DNA from: Serinus canaria
Taxonomy: Eukaryota > Chordata > Aves > Passeriformes > Fringillidae
Length of the DNA stretch: 64,000 nucleotides
Direction: 5' to 3'
Assembly (NCBI RefSeq): GCF_022539315.1
Contig: NC_066323.1
Span: 15,861,719 to 15,925,718, forward strand
Positions 63,522-64,000 of this stretch are shown piece by piece (positions within the stretch are counted from its first letter, which is position 1; each line of letters starts with the position of its first letter). The notes beneath the pieces were generated by a model that saw nothing but the letters and a program-made list of their open reading frames with translations, was not told where the DNA came from and did no database searches. Made by a program: the position numbers and the translations under genes.

Positions 63522-64000
63522 AAATTCAACTTCTAAAAAAGTCCAAGGAAAAGCTAAACTGTTCCTGATGCTAACAAAAATCCCATCATATAAATTTCTA
63601 GTTCTATAAGCAAGAAACTGTAATTACATGCACTGTCAAAGCATGAAAATTATTTTTTTCATATTAATAGAAACAATCATTCCTATACAAATAGAGTCAT
63701 CACTAGACTCCACATTCCTTCCTTCTAGTTGCTGCTTGTTCCTGTTGTCTGCACAGGGTATTGTTTCTCAGACAGACAATGTCCTCCTGTATGGCTTTGG
63801 TGAGAGTTGTTTTTAAAGTGCTGCCCTTCATCTTAAAAATGAGTTAGTGTGCTAAAGCTGTAGCAAAGCCAACTGCTGAAGCCAACATCTATTCCAGTTG
63901 TTTACCAACAGCAAGGAGTTAGAGTGCCACACATCTTTCAGGATGCACAAATTTTCTGCTGGTTAAACAGCAAAGTAGAGGAATTCCTCAGCAAGAAAGT
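63522..64000. other. Unique non-coding stretch
   Basis: No gene or repeat recognised up to the window edge. The 62-codon plus frame at 63628-63816 has no domain. Confidence 0.6.

Overview
The window looks like a vertebrate nuclear, non-coding (intergenic or deep-intronic) segment from a bird, probably a songbird or another neoavian. The evidence is AT-rich sequence with strong CpG depletion, no gene-length open reading frames, CR1 LINE 3' ends with the avian terminal signature (accattctatgag, and a diverged form ending ctgtgagtgtg), and a solo retroviral LTR of a type abundant in songbird genomes. The bird assignment is an inference from repeat families that I recognise by eye; no alignment was run.

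No protein-coding gene can be supported. The longest stop-free frames are about 120-170 codons. At roughly 40% GC, a rough calculation predicts about one frame of 137 or more codons by chance across six frames of 64 kb, so length alone is no evidence of coding. None of the frames is a protein I recognise.

Layout: 1-24 kb is unique non-coding DNA broken by low-complexity tracts: a TTTG-rich block at 1.7 kb, a (TA)26 microsatellite at 2.5 kb, and a homopolymer cluster at 12.8-13.0 kb. At 24.3-25.2 kb, two CR1 fragments lie head to head with their 3' ends pointing outward. A short, internally deleted CR1 lies at 31.7-32.0 kb. A 1,026-bp solo LTR with a 5-bp target-site duplication lies at 36.17-37.20 kb; it retains a single CpG, so it appears old. 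An A-rich tract lies at 41.9 kb. At 46.5-46.8 kb, a compact CpG-rich block (14 CpGs in about 205 bp) sits between a strong polypyrimidine tract with AG and a GTAAGT donor. This is the best candidate in the window for a functional element: a small CpG-island promoter, a first or internal exon, or a lncRNA exon. A probable remnant of an ancient DNA transposon lies near 55.2-55.3 kb. The stretch at 61.6-62.4 kb keeps more CpGs than its surroundings and has protein-like but frame-broken reading frames on the minus strand upstream of a minus-strand AATAAA. A perfect 14-bp inverted repeat lies at 63.5 kb.

No RNA gene, CRISPR array, operon or prokaryote-type element was seen. I found nothing that qualifies as an exciting new multi-gene system. 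The leads worth checking are the CpG-rich exon-like block, the CpG-retaining minus-strand block, and the inverted repeats.
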